This document shows positions 1 to 8,986 of a stretch of DNA of 64,000 bases, one piece after another; position 1 is the first letter of the stretch; the number at the start of each line of letters is the position of its first letter. This stretch comes from Salegentibacter mishustinae. GTDB taxonomy: Bacteria > Bacteroidota > Bacteroidia > Flavobacteriales > Flavobacteriaceae. The notes beneath the pieces were generated by a model, which had not been told where the DNA came from, did no database searches, and saw only the letters and a program-made list of their open reading frames with translations. The translations under genes and the position numbers were made by a program. The stretch covers positions 1,984,001 through 2,048,000 of the forward strand of contig NZ_LLKN01000002.1 of NCBI RefSeq assembly GCF_002900095.1, given 5' to 3'.

Positions 1-1
1 T

Positions 2-214
2 AGAAACTCAGGTAGCATTTTAAGCGTGGAATATAAAGATTTTAAAAACCTGGGAATTTGGGCCAAGCCGGGAGCGCCTTACGTATGTATTGAACCCTGG
101 CTGGGAATTGCCGATGTTGAAGGCACCGATCAAAACCTAAAAACCAAAGAAGGAATTGAAACACTGGCAGCAGGAAAAGATTTTCAGGCGGCCTATTCAA
201 TTGATATCTCGTAA
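2..214 (+). CDS. Aldose 1-epimerase family protein (LacX-like), C-terminal fragment
   Basis: The reading frame is open from the left window edge to a TAA at 212-214, so the gene begins outside the window. The visible 70 residues contain the stretch GIWAKPGAPYVCIEPW followed by GIAD, which resembles the last beta strands of the galactose-mutarotase fold in the LacX-like branch of the aldose 1-epimerase family. Members of that family interconvert the anomers of sugars or bind sugar phosphates in the cytoplasm. The GTG at 26 is only an internal valine codon. A strong terminator follows 7 bases later. The family assignment rests on the C-terminus only; the substrate cannot be judged. Confidence 0.75.
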   Translation, partial: RNSGSILSVEYKDFKNLGIWAKPGAPYVCIEPWLGIADVEGTDQNLKTKEGIETLAAGKDFQAAYSIDIS

Positions 215-220
215 AAAGAG

Positions 221-247
221 AAAATCCCGCTAATTAGCGGGATTTTT
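221..247 (+). terminator. Rho-independent terminator
   Basis: A stem formed by AATCCCGCTA and TAGCGGGATT with a very short loop, followed by a T run. It ends the epimerase-like gene, and with its leading A run it may also serve the small minus-strand gene that ends at 262. Confidence 0.85.
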
Positions 248-261
248 ATTTAAAACATTTA

Positions 262-369
262 TTAAGTTCTGTTCTTTTTCTTAGCGGCTTTCGCAGCGCG
301 CTTTTCTTTTAAGCTCAAAACTGGCTCTTTTCTAGCCGAGTTTTTTGAGGGTGATTTTTCTTTTGCCAT
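262..369 (-). CDS. Small highly basic protein, 35 aa
   Basis: A 35-codon frame runs from ATG (complement of 367-369) to TAA (complement of 262-264). The product starts MAKEKSPSKNSARKEP and ends in RAAKAAKKKNRT, so about a third of its residues are Lys or Arg. It has no hydrophobic segment and is probably disordered. Short Lys/Ala-rich proteins like this are known in Flavobacteriaceae, but I know of no assigned function; nucleic-acid binding is a guess from charge alone. It is monocistronic and faces the terminator of the gene to its left. It is below the size cut-off of most ORF finders. Confidence 0.65.
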   Translation of the reverse strand: MAKEKSPSKNSARKEPVLSLKEKRAAKAAKKKNRT

Positions 370-591
370 AATCTCTGATTATTTAAAATTAACCTGATAA
401 AGATAGTAAAAGAAAGCATTCAAAATTCATTTTTCATAGCTACAGATTATACTTTTTTATTGAATAAAAATCCTGTCTTTGAAACTAATTACCTGGTTAA
501 GTAGCAAGTAAAAAATTGTGAATATCTATCTCTTGTTTTGTCCTCGAGACTCGTTTTAAATCCTATTTTTGACTCCCTAAAAAATAAAGAT

Positions 592-1116
592 ATGAGCGTA
601 ACTTGGTTTGAATGTAAGGTGAAATACAAAAAAACACACGAAACAGGCGAGCAGAAAATGACTACAGATACCTACCTACTTGATGCAGTATCTTTCACAG
701 AGGCCGAAGCAAGAATTACTGAGGAAATGACGGCTTATACCAGTGAAGACTTTAGAATTATGAATATAAAAGTTGCGAATTTCTCTGAAGTTCATCCTTT
801 TGAGAATTCCGATCGTTGGTTTAAATCAAAAGTTTCTCTGGTGGCTATGGATCAAGAAAGCGGAAAGGAGAAAAAGACAAATATCTACTTGCTTGTTCAG
901 GCCAACGACGTAAAAGAGGCTTTTGAAAATACTACCACGGCAATGGAAGAAACTATGGGAGATTATAATATTCCCTCTATTACTGAATCTCCAATTTTGG
1001 ATGTTTTCCCTTATTTTACCGGTGAGGAAGAACAATTAGAAAAATTTAATGTTCTTGATTCAGATGAAACTCAAAAGGAAGAAGTTTCAGAAGAAACAGA
1101 AGTCCAGGAAGTTTAA
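592..1116 (+). CDS. DUF4494 family protein
   Basis: This 174-residue protein begins MSVTWFECKVKYKKTHETG and contains TYLLDAVSFTEAEARITEEM, the hallmark of the DUF4494 family found almost only in Bacteroidota. The frame is also open further 5' (TTG at 538), but ATG 592 is chosen because homologues begin right at the WFECKVKY motif. The two halves look related to one another (WFECKVKY near residue 5; WFKSKVSLVAMD near residue 75), so it may be an internal duplication of a small beta-rich domain. The last 20 residues are acidic. It is soluble, probably cytoplasmic, with no known role. It has its own terminator at 1149-1180. Confidence 0.85.
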   Translation: MSVTWFECKVKYKKTHETGEQKMTTDTYLLDAVSFTEAEARITEEMTAYTSEDFRIMNIKVANFSEVHPFENSDRWFKSKVSLVAMDQESGKEKKTNIYLLVQANDVKEAFENTTTAMEETMGDYNIPSITESPILDVFPYFTGEEEQLEKFNVLDSDETQKEEVSEETEVQEV

Positions 1117-1148
1117 GAACTTAAAATTATTTCATTTTAATACCATAG

Positions 1149-1180
1149 AAGGGTTTGACTTTAACGTTGAACCCTTTTTT
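1149..1180 (+). terminator. Rho-independent terminator
   Basis: The arms AAGGGTT (1149-1155) and AACCCTT (1169-1175) enclose a loop and are followed by a T run. It lies 32 bases after the DUF4494 stop codon. The rest of 1117-1407 shows no gene. Confidence 0.75.
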
Positions 1181-1407
1181 GTTTGCCATAAATAACTCCA
1201 AAAGCAATACGGTTTTATGCTTAAAGACCGGGAATAGGGCAGAATTGAAAAACTTAATGTAGAAAAAATCCCCAGTTTTTTTTCTGAAGCTTCTAATATA
1301 AGTCTCTTTACAAGCATTTTAATTAGTTGGTACGTGGATTGTTAAGCAACTCACAGGTCTTAAAAGAATAACCTGCTTTTGAGATCAAATTAAAAATAGA
1401 CTTAAAA

Positions 1408-2802
1408 ATGAAAAATAATATAGCTTCAAATCAATCAGTTTCTTCTGCTGAAAAATCTTCTATTAACAATCAAAAGAATAAGTCCAGGGATTTAAGGGGA
1501 ATCATGGTACGTGCCAGTAGCCTGGCTTTACTTTTTGGTGCTGCATATCTCGTATATGTTTTGCAGGGTGATTTTAACCGCTATAATCTTAATGACATGG
1601 ATTCAACCTGGGAATTAGCATTTTTAGCAGTTACTGGTTCTTTACTTCTATTCAGAGCCGGATTCTTCTTCTATAACCTTTACCTCTACCTTAGATATAA
1701 GCCAATTAATTCGGTAAGCAATGAAGAACTACCAACCTGTACGGTAATAGTTCCAGCTTACAATGAAGGAAAACAGGTTTGGGCAACCCTTAAAAGCCTG
1801 GCTAAAAGTGATTATCCCAGTCATAAAATACAACTTCTGGCCATAGATGATGGAAGTAAAGATGACACCTGGGATTGGATGCTAAAGGCTAAAAAGGAGC
1901 TTGGCGATCAATTGAGCATCTACCAGCAACCAGAAAACAAAGGAAAAAGACATGCGCTTTACCGCGGATTCAATTTGAGTACCGGAGAAGTTCTTGTGAC
2001 CGTAGATAGTGATTCTGAGGTTACTAAAGACACCCTGCGTAACCTTGTAAGTCCTTTTGTAGTTAACGAAAAATGCGGTGCCGTAGCAGGAAATATTCGT
2101 GTACTAAACAATGAGAAAAAGGCTATGCTACCTAAGATGCTGGATGTTAGCTTTGTACTTAGTTTCGAATTTATTCGTTCTGCAGAAAGTAGCCTGGAAT
2201 CGGTACTTTGTACCCCTGGTGCGCTTGCAGCTTACAGGAAAAAAGCTGTCTTTGGCTGCCTGGAAGAATGGATTAACCAAACCTTTATGGGCAAGGCTTC
2301 CGATATCGGAGAAGATCGTGCAATGACTAATATGATCCTTAAACAGGGTTATCACGTACTCTTTCAAAGAAATGCCTTCGCTTATACTAACGTACCCGAA
2401 AAATACACCGGACTCTATAAAATGTTTATTAGGTGGGGAAGAAGTAACGTTCGTGAGAATATTGCGATGGCCAAATACGTTTTCACAGATTTCAGGGAAA
2501 GCTCTAAAGCCGGATCTCGACTTCTGTTCATCAATCAGGTATTAAAATTAGTGATGAGTTATCCAACAATCTTGATGATGCTTTTCTTCATCTCTATGGA
2601 TCCAATTTTATTCTTAAGTTCAACCTTATTCAGTATTCTGATATGGTCCAGTTTTCCGGTACTTTTCTATGCGAAGCGATATAATTTATCGGAATCTTTT
2701 TGGGCGTATTCCTATAGTATCCTTTATACCTTTGGGTTATTTTGGATCACTCCATACGCCATTGCCACTGCAAGCAAAAGAGGATGGCTTACCCGTGGAT
2801 AA
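1408..2802 (+). CDS. Membrane glycosyltransferase, family 2 (hyaluronan/chitin synthase-like)
   Basis: A processive-type GT2 enzyme of 464 residues. Two N-terminal membrane helices (about residues 36-52 and 70-95) precede the catalytic domain, which carries the nucleotide-sugar motifs VPAYNEG, AIDDGSKDD and TVDSDSEV, the acceptor-site SDIGEDRAM and an IRWGRS segment that corresponds to the (Q/R)xxRW signature of hyaluronan, chitin and NodC-type synthases. Three or more C-terminal helices form the translocation channel expected for this class. By family it would add hexose units to a growing surface polysaccharide at the inner membrane. The gene stands alone, without polymer-export or modification partners, so the polymer is unknown. 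A terminator follows at 2831. Confidence 0.85.
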   Translation: MKNNIASNQSVSSAEKSSINNQKNKSRDLRGIMVRASSLALLFGAAYLVYVLQGDFNRYNLNDMDSTWELAFLAVTGSLLLFRAGFFFYNLYLYLRYKPINSVSNEELPTCTVIVPAYNEGKQVWATLKSLAKSDYPSHKIQLLAIDDGSKDDTWDWMLKAKKELGDQLSIYQQPENKGKRHALYRGFNLSTGEVLVTVDSDSEVTKDTLRNLVSPFVVNEKCGAVAGNIRVLNNEKKAMLPKMLDVSFVLSFEFIRSAESSLESVLCTPGALAAYRKKAVFGCLEEWINQTFMGKASDIGEDRAMTNMILKQGYHVLFQRNAFAYTNVPEKYTGLYKMFIRWGRSNVRENIAMAKYVFTDFRESSKAGSRLLFINQVLKLVMSYPTILMMLFFISMDPILFLSSTLFSILIWSSFPVLFYAKRYNLSESFWAYSYSILYTFGLFWITPYAIATASKRGWLTRG

Positions 2803-2830
2803 TCATAGAAGATTTATATTAAAATAGAAA

Positions 2831-2860
2831 AAGGGAAGTTTTTAGCTTCCCTTTTTTATT
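2831..2860 (+). terminator. Rho-independent terminator
   Basis: AAGGGAAG (2831-2838) pairs with CTTCCCTT (2845-2852), the loop is TTTTAG-like, and a run of six T follows. It is placed 28 bases after the glycosyltransferase stop. Confidence 0.85.
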
Positions 2861-2942
2861 GTATGTAAAAAGATAAATTCCGAAAAACGAATACTGAATT
2901 TCTATTTTCCAGGAAATATCTTAAAATCTCAAACATGATTTT

Positions 2943-3122
2943 TTATGCTTCTTCCGATTTTTTAATCTGATCAATTTGCTTTAAAACCTCATTTGCTTCA
3001 TACATTTTTTCATCACTTTTACTACGATTAGTAGTGGAGAGTTGATGAGCTTCTTCCAGAAGTTTTTTGTATTTCAATTCCAGTTTTTCAACTTCTGACT
3101 TTTTCTTGAATAATCCGAACAT
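2943..3122 (-). CDS. DUF6435 family small protein
   Basis: The 59-residue product begins MFGLFKKKSEVEKLELKYKK and continues with an EEAHQLSTTNRSKSD segment, the pattern of the small, Lys/Glu-rich DUF6435 proteins. It is predicted to be a short helical hairpin or coiled coil with no membrane segment. The frame extends upstream to further ATG codons (3131 and 3149), but the MFGLFKKK start matches the usual family start. It is divergent from the UvrA-like gene at 3461. Function unknown. Confidence 0.75.
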   Translation of the reverse strand: MFGLFKKKSEVEKLELKYKKLLEEAHQLSTTNRSKSDEKMYEANEVLKQIDQIKKSEEA

Positions 3123-3149
3123 TTTCTTTTTCATATAAATATATGACAA

Positions 3150-3460
3150 ACATAGCTTTACATCGATAAACTATCGTTAATTAACCATTGTTCTATTTAT
3201 CTGGACACTAGAAAAATTTTAAAATTATATGATATTTTTTCGCACTGCGAAGATGAAGGTTTCCTAATAAATTTAGCTTTATTTTTGATTATCACTTTAG
3301 CAGAATTCCCCTAACAGCTAACTCTTGTTAGTTTTGTTTAATGCTGAAAAATTTGAACTCATAAAAGATAAATTTTATGTTTTGTTTTTCTTAAAACTTC
3401 TTTTAGGCCTTAATATCTTTCTATATTTATTTTTTTAAAAAAGAGAAACAATAAGCCTTT
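3150..3460. other. Divergent intergenic region, no gene
   Basis: A 311-bp AT-rich gap between the DUF6435 gene and the double-UvrA gene. A TAGTTTTG at 3329-3336 matches the Bacteroidota -7 consensus TAnnTTTG in the direction of the UvrA-like gene, but no convincing -33 box is seen at the right distance. No further structure was found. Confidence 0.4.
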
Positions 3461-6400
3461 ATGCAGATAATTAATGCCCATCAAAATAATCTCAAAAATA
3501 TTGATTTAAGTATTCCTGAAAATCAATTGATTGTAGTAACGGGTCTATCGGGCTCTGGGAAATCATCCCTGGCAATGGGTGTTATCGCCAATGAAGGTTA
3601 CCGTTATTTTTTAGAGAGTCTCCCTGCTTACAACCAACAAAACAGTCAGTTAATCCCTACTGCTGAAGTAGATGATATAAAAAACCTTCCGCCGGTAATT
3701 AAGGTGGAACAATCTAAACGCTTCCAGTCTATTAATACTACTTTTGGAACGCTCTCTGAGCTTGCTTCTGTATTCAGAATTTTATTTGCCCGCTATTCGG
3801 CTGCTGAAACTATGAGCAAGTCGCTGTTTTCTTTTAATCACCCTAGAGGAGCCTGCGAGGTATGTCGTGGAATTGGAGAAGCGGAATATATTGACCTTGA
3901 CAAATTAGTGGGAGATGAAAATAAGACGCTTAGAGAAGGTGCCATTACCACTACCCTGCCCAATGGCTATATCGTCTATTCCCAGATAACCGTAGAGGAA
4001 TTAAATAAAGTGTGTGAGGCGCACGGTTTTAATGTAGATATACCCTGGAAGGAACTCACAGCAGAGCAACGAGACGTGGTTTTAAACGGAAGTAATCGCC
4101 TCAAAGTATTTTTTGGAAAGCACGGTCTGGAGTCCAGGCTTAGATGGAAAGGAATTAAAGCCAAGCCTCGTGAAGAAGGATACTATAAAGGAATGCTTCC
4201 TATTATGCAGGATATTTTAAGGCGAGATAGAAATCCCAATATCTTAAAATTTGCCAGTTCCAAAATTTGCCCAAGCTGTAAAGGTGCGCGTATTAAAGCA
4301 GAACATTTAAAATATAAATGGAAAGGACTCAATTTTCAAGACTGGATGGAGCTTTCCTTAAGCGAATTATATGCAAAACTGAAGTCTCAGCAATTCACAG
4401 CCGGGGAACAAGTTTTGGTAGATAAGATCTGCACTCAATTATATGACCTGATTAGGCTTGGTATGGAAGAATACCGGCTAAGCACGCCCAGTATGGATAT
4501 TTCCTCTGGCGATGGGCAAAGAATCAAACTGATTAACCAGGTAAATAGTAAGCTGCAAGGTATTTTATATGTATTCGATGAACCTTCCATCGGTTTGTCT
4601 AAAGATTATCAAAAATATTTGCTCCATATTCTAAACCGACTCATTCGCCGGGGAAATACGGTTATGGTGGTGGAGCACGACTTGGATTTTATAAAGTCGG
4701 CAGATTGGATAGTAGAATTAGGCCCGGAAGCAGGGATACACGGAGGCGAAGTGGTTTTTAACGGCCCCATCAATAATTTTCTAAAGTCAAAAGACTTACG
4801 CAGTCCAACTTTAGCGGCATTAAAGGAAGCAGGGTATAACAAAACACCTAAAAACCAACCTAAAAAGGTTTCGGCTGATTCTTTTCAACCCGGCAAAATG
4901 AAGCTGACAGCGGTGAGCCGCAAAACTCCTCGAATTATTGAAAGCATCAGCCAGTTTTGCAAAAAAGAAGATCTAAATCTTCTTACCGTAAACGATCAAC
5001 CTATAGGTAAAACACCCCGAAGCAATCCGGCTACTTATACAGGCTTAGCAGATAAAATAAGGGATCTACTCGCAAAAACTCCTGAAGCGAAAACTTTGAA
5101 TTTATCTAAAGGAGCCTTTTCATTTAATAACAAAACCGGTAGATGTGAAGCCTGTGAAGGGGCCGGCGTGATCACCCTCTCCATGAGTGCACTTGGCAGT
5201 ATCAACCAGGTTTGTCCTACCTGTAATGGCAAACGTTTTAAGCCGGAAGTACTCCGTGTTCATTGGAATGAAAAGAATATTGCAGATCTCTATAATCTAA
5301 GTATTGAAGAAGCGTATGATTTCTTTTCCGAAGAAAAGAAAATCAAAGAAATTCTGTCTTTAATGCTGCAATTAGGACTAGGCTATATCAAACTGGGACA
5401 GCCTTCCAACACCTTATCGGGTGGAGAAGCGCAGCGTATTAAACTCACTAAACATTTCGCCAAAAAATCAAAAAAAACGCTCTTACTACTTGAAGAACCC
5501 AGTATAGGATTGCATCAACAAAATGTGAGTCAGTTGCTGGATGCATTGCACCAACTCAAGCAACAAACCGCGGGCATTATCTGTTTTGAAAACCATTCAC
5601 TTTTTCAATCTCAATGTGATGCCATAGTGGACAATGCGCTAGAAGTTCAACCTATTGAAGTAAAAGAAGAGCCCGTACAGCAAAGAGATAAAATTTCCAT
5701 TCAGGGTGCGCGTACGCATTCTCTAAAAGATCTCAACTTAGACCTGCCCAAGCATCAATTGACGGTAGTCACTGGAATTTCCGGCTCCGGGAAATCTTCA
5801 TTGGTAATTGATACATTGCACGGTTTCGGGCTACAGGAAATGACCAAACAGTTTTCAAGTTATCAGCAATCTAGAGTAGGTGTAAATTTTCAGTTCGATG
5901 TTAATCATATTGAAGGGCTTACCCCTACTATTTGCATTACCCGAAAGCAAAAGAACTATTCTCAGCGTTCAGATATTGCAAAACAAACGGGAATTGATAA
6001 AATTTTGCGCTTTGCTTTTTCCAGAAAGGCGCAGTACGAAGGACAGGAATTATCGGCCAGTCATTTTTCAAACAATCACGAATTAGGAAAATGTGCGGTT
6101 TGTGAAGGCCTTGGTCAGGAACTACTTCCAGATCTCAACAAACTTGTATTAGATGAAAATAAAAGCATTGCTAACGGACTTTTTGCACATAATAAAGTAA
6201 TAGGATATTACGGCGACCCGGCAGGAAAGCATATGGCGATCTTAAAAAAAGTTGGTGAAGAACATGGATTCACTTTGGAAACCCCTTTTAAAGAGCTGAA
6301 CAATTCTCAAAAAGAAATTTTGCTGAACGGAGCAGGTGAAAAAGTATGGAAAACCAATTGGCTTTATAAAACTAAGACGAGGGAAGGTACCCAAGCCTTA

Positions 6401-7957
6401 AGTATGAAGTGGGAAGGGATTTACCACTATTTACAAGACGAATATTTCAAGACCCGGAAAAATAAAAATATAAGTCAGCTAACGGCGCTTTTTTCTCATA
6501 GAGAATGTAGCCATTGTAAGGGAAGTGGATTGAAGCCGGAACGATTGGTTTTTAAAATAGCGGAAAAATCTATTCACGAAATTAAATCAATGGATTTTAA
6601 AGCGCTTGAGCAGTGGCTAACAAAAAAAGCTACCAAGAAAGATGTAGATGGAAAACTACTTGCAAAGCTTGAACCCCATTTAATTAATACTATTCTTAGA
6701 GCGAAGCAACTACACATTGATTACCTGCAACTAAATCGAAAATCGCCAACACTTTCAGGTGGAGAAAATCAAAGGGTAGAGCTTATCAAACAATTAAACA
6801 GCCCGCTTAAAGGCATCACCTATTTGCTAGATGAACCTTCAGCTGGCTTATCAAATGATAATATTCCGGACTTGATTCAAATCCTTAAAGAGCTTATTGA
6901 AAAAGGAAATACTGTTGCGGTCATTGAACACAACAAGGCCATTATACATGAGGCTGACCATATAGTACAGATTGGTCCCAAGGCCGGAAACTTGGGCGGT
7001 TATATCACCTACGAAGGCAGCACTGAAGGTTTATTGCAACAAACCGATTGCCATCCATTTTTGAAAGCTCCTACCCAAGCGGTAAAACTTAAAGAAGGTA
7101 AACAACACATTACAATTAGTAAGCTAGCCAGGCATACTTTGGTAAGAGATTCATTATCCCTGCCTATTGGCGGCATTACTGCACTAACAGGAAAATCTGG
7201 TATTGGGAAAACCACTCTTGTGAAAGACATACTCATTCCCAGCATTGAGACCGGACAGCCGGTGAATTGTAAGAGTATAAATTTTCCAAAAAATTATGCA
7301 GGCGTGCATTATTTTGAGCCGAAAAAACTAAATACTCACGCGGCTACTCTATTGATTTCCTATCTGGATATTTTAAAGGACGTTAGCAAAATATTTGCTA
7401 CTGAAACCGGTTTAAAAGCTAAAGACTTCTCCTATAAAACTAAGAGCAGTCAGTGCCAAAACTGTAAAGGAAAAGGCTATGTGGAGACCAGTCTTGATGT
7501 TGCAGCGAATGCCATTGAAAAATGTGAAGTATGTAAAGGGCAGCGCTATAAGGCGCATATTTTGGCTCATTCGGTTGAAAAGAAAAATATAGCAGAAGTA
7601 CTTGCCCTAAATATTATAGAATTAAAAGAATGGCTGAATAGGCTTACTGTAAATCCTAAAACCCAGGAATTCCTGGATCGGTTAGAGGAAATCGGGTTGG
7701 CGCATCTTAGATTAGACCAGCCGGTGCAATCTCTTTCTTCGGGGGAGAAACAACGACTATTGTTGTTAAATTGGCTGAAAGACAAAGCTAAAGATGTGCT
7801 TTATATTTTAGATGAACCCAGCACAGGACTTCATTATGCCGATATAGATCTTTTATATGCTATACTCAAAAAACTGGGCAAAGCCAATGATATTCTCATT
7901 ATTGATCATAACCCATATTTGCTGGATAAGGTTGGAGTTGGCGTAGTTTTGGAATAA
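3461..7957 (+). CDS. Double-length UvrA-like ATPase (two fused UvrA-type halves)
   Basis: At 1498 residues this is about 1.6 times a normal UvrA (about 940). It consists of two consecutive UvrA-like copies (roughly 1-745 and 746-1498), hence four ABC-type nucleotide-binding modules. Module 1 has Walker A GLSGSGKSS (about residue 28), signature SSGDGQR and FDEPSIGLS. Module 2 has LSGGEAQR and a Glu-for-Asp Walker B (LLEEPSIGLH) but no Walker A; the expected place is followed by the UvrA-typical PIGKTPRSNPATYTG. Module 3 has GISGSGKSS (about 772), LSGGENQR and LDEPSAGLS. Module 4 has GKSGIGKTT (about 1243), LSSGEKQR and LDEPSTGLH. Each module has two CxxC pairs, as in UvrA zinc fingers. The insertions are short, so the UvrB-binding domain appears absent, as in UvrA2/DrrC-type paralogues. 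It is likely a DNA-lesion or drug-tolerance protein rather than the housekeeping UvrA; the role is inferred. Confidence 0.85.
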   Translation: MQIINAHQNNLKNIDLSIPENQLIVVTGLSGSGKSSLAMGVIANEGYRYFLESLPAYNQQNSQLIPTAEVDDIKNLPPVIKVEQSKRFQSINTTFGTLSELASVFRILFARYSAAETMSKSLFSFNHPRGACEVCRGIGEAEYIDLDKLVGDENKTLREGAITTTLPNGYIVYSQITVEELNKVCEAHGFNVDIPWKELTAEQRDVVLNGSNRLKVFFGKHGLESRLRWKGIKAKPREEGYYKGMLPIMQDILRRDRNPNILKFASSKICPSCKGARIKAEHLKYKWKGLNFQDWMELSLSELYAKLKSQQFTAGEQVLVDKICTQLYDLIRLGMEEYRLSTPSMDISSGDGQRIKLINQVNSKLQGILYVFDEPSIGLSKDYQKYLLHILNRLIRRGNTVMVVEHDLDFIKSADWIVELGPEAGIHGGEVVFNGPINNFLKSKDLRSPTLAALKEAGYNKTPKNQPKKVSADSFQPGKMKLTAVSRKTPRIIESISQFCKKEDLNLLTVNDQPIGKTPRSNPATYTGLADKIRDLLAKTPEAKTLNLSKGAFSFNNKTGRCEACEGAGVITLSMSALGSINQVCPTCNGKRFKPEVLRVHWNEKNIADLYNLSIEEAYDFFSEEKKIKEILSLMLQLGLGYIKLGQPSNTLSGGEAQRIKLTKHFAKKSKKTLLLLEEPSIGLHQQNVSQLLDALHQLKQQTAGIICFENHSLFQSQCDAIVDNALEVQPIEVKEEPVQQRDKISIQGARTHSLKDLNLDLPKHQLTVVTGISGSGKSSLVIDTLHGFGLQEMTKQFSSYQQSRVGVNFQFDVNHIEGLTPTICITRKQKNYSQRSDIAKQTGIDKILRFAFSRKAQYEGQELSASHFSNNHELGKCAVCEGLGQELLPDLNKLVLDENKSIANGLFAHNKVIGYYGDPAGKHMAILKKVGEEHGFTLETPFKELNNSQKEILLNGAGEKVWKTNWLYKTKTREGTQALSMKWEGIYHYLQDEYFKTRKNKNISQLTALFSHRECSHCKGSGLKPERLVFKIAEKSIHEIKSMDFKALEQWLTKKATKKDVDGKLLAKLEPHLINTILRAKQLHIDYLQLNRKSPTLSGGENQRVELIKQLNSPLKGITYLLDEPSAGLSNDNIPDLIQILKELIEKGNTVAVIEHNKAIIHEADHIVQIGPKAGNLGGYITYEGSTEGLLQQTDCHPFLKAPTQAVKLKEGKQHITISKLARHTLVRDSLSLPIGGITALTGKSGIGKTTLVKDILIPSIETGQPVNCKSINFPKNYAGVHYFEPKKLNTHAATLLISYLDILKDVSKIFATETGLKAKDFSYKTKSSQCQNCKGKGYVETSLDVAANAIEKCEVCKGQRYKAHILAHSVEKKNIAEVLALNIIELKEWLNRLTVNPKTQEFLDRLEEIGLAHLRLDQPVQSLSSGEKQRLLLLNWLKDKAKDVLYILDEPSTGLHYADIDLLYAILKKLGKANDILIIDHNPYLLDKVGVGVVLE

Positions 7958-7979
7958 ATTTTTTAATTAAGAAAGATTT

Positions 7980-8135
7980 TCATGCTGGTCTTTTAATTCT
8001 TCCAATTATGGCCAGCATTGCTCCTACTCCACCTGAAGCACCATACCAGAAATCGTACGCGTCGGTTTTCAAATAATATCTAGATACAAAGGTAAAAATT
8101 AGCATCGCGATTCCTATTATTCTAATTTTATTCAT
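7980..8135 (-). CDS. Small membrane protein, 51 aa (MNKIRIIG type)
   Basis: A 51-codon frame from ATG (8135) to TGA (7980). The product begins MNKIRIIGIAMLIF, has one or two hydrophobic segments (residues 4-16 and about 32-45, the latter rich in Gly/Ala) and ends with basic residues. The first eight residues match those of the small protein at 8375-8530 except for one Ile/Val change, so the two are probably paralogues. It is the last gene of a minus-strand run that starts with the TlpA-like gene at 10087. Function unknown. Confidence 0.55.
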   Translation of the reverse strand: MNKIRIIGIAMLIFTFVSRYYLKTDAYDFWYGASGGVGAMLAIIGRIKRPA

Positions 8136-8175
8136 CGAATTTAAAGTTTGGTTTTGATTTAGTTAATTTTCGGTT

Positions 8176-8346
8176 TCATTTCTGACCGATTATCGTAAGA
8201 ATCATAGCTACAATAATTAAGATATTTGAAATAATATTCATTATCGAAACTTTCTCGGGTTTATTAAAATTCAGATGAAAAATATTCCATATTAAGAGGC
8301 CTATGCCAGCAAACAAAACAATATAAGCTAAAACCTTTATTACCAT
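8176..8346 (-). CDS. Small membrane protein, 56 aa
   Basis: The 56-codon frame starts at ATG 8346 (MVIKVLAYIVLFAGIGLL) and ends at TGA 8176. Two hydrophobic helices (about 4-21 and 37-53) flank a polar loop NFNKPEKVS, so it is a probable hairpin in the inner membrane. It lies 28 bases after the gene at 8375-8530 and 40 before the one at 7980-8135, on the same strand. Unlike those two it does not begin MNK(I/V)RIIG. Function unknown. Confidence 0.55.
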   Translation of the reverse strand: MVIKVLAYIVLFAGIGLLIWNIFHLNFNKPEKVSIMNIISNILIIVAMILTIIGQK

Positions 8347-8374
8347 ACTTCTACCTTAATTTCTATTTTGCTTC

Positions 8375-8530
8375 TTATTTACTGATTTTCAAACCACCGG
8401 TTAATAGCAAACCAATTCCAAGTCCTACCAGTGTAGCTGCAGCCATCCTTACTATCTCCCATTCCATAAAAAGGAATACAATAATTCCAATTACGAATAT
8501 TACTAAACCAATGATCCTTACTTTATTCAT
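8375..8530 (-). CDS. Small membrane protein, 51 aa (MNKVRIIG type)
   Basis: The 51-codon frame begins MNKVRIIGLVIFVIGIIVF at ATG 8530 and stops at TAA 8375. Two hydrophobic stretches (about 5-21 and 29-46, the second with a glycine-rich GLGIGLLLTGG) suggest a two-helix membrane peptide. It is a paralogue of the gene at 7980-8135 by its start, its length and its glycine-rich second helix. It follows the gene at 8559-8969 by 28 bases. Function unknown. Confidence 0.6.
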   Translation of the reverse strand: MNKVRIIGLVIFVIGIIVFLFMEWEIVRMAAATLVGLGIGLLLTGGLKISK

Positions 8531-8558
8531 AGTTTCTTTTCTGATAAAAATTTATCTG

Positions 8559-8969
8559 CTATATCTGATTGAGCTTTAGATAATGGTTTCGGCCGAAGCT
8601 TATTGGGAAAAGTATATATATTAATACACATGTTGAAAATGTGATCATTATAACATCAGGGATCTCAAAATAGGTGGATAAAATAAGTAGACTTATTTGG
8701 ATTATAATTAAAAACGGCAGAATCCACTTATTTTTACTAAAACCAGTTAATTCAATTTTTGTATTCTCATTCTCTTTAATTTCAAAATCATTCACCTGGC
8801 TCCCGCACCAGTCAATTTTGGCTTTAAGTTTATAATTGCCCGGTTTCAGGTCAAATTCCTTCGATTCGCCATTTTTTATTGCACCGATTTTCTTCCCATC
8901 AAGATATAATCCGATGGCTCTTGCTCGATTAGCCCATTCAGACCTTCTATTTACTATTAATTTGCTCAT
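8559..8969 (-). CDS. Two-helix membrane protein with N-terminal beta domain
   Basis: The 136-residue product has an N-terminal domain (about 1-75) with IGLYLDGKKIGAIKNGESKEF and a DLKPGNYKLKAKIDWCGS segment, resembling PEGA-like or carbohydrate-binding-like beta sandwiches in which a short sugar- or lipid-facing loop follows a GxY. After a polar link come two membrane helices (about 82-98 and 104-125). No signal peptide precedes the beta domain, so it probably faces the cytoplasm. It starts 18 bases after the stop of the TlpA-like gene and appears co-transcribed with it. Function unknown. Confidence 0.7.
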   Translation of the reverse strand: MSKLIVNRRSEWANRARAIGLYLDGKKIGAIKNGESKEFDLKPGNYKLKAKIDWCGSQVNDFEIKENENTKIELTGFSKNKWILPFLIIIQISLLILSTYFEIPDVIMITFSTCVLIYILFPISFGRNHYLKLNQI

Positions 8970-8986
8970 GGATAATTTTAAGTACT

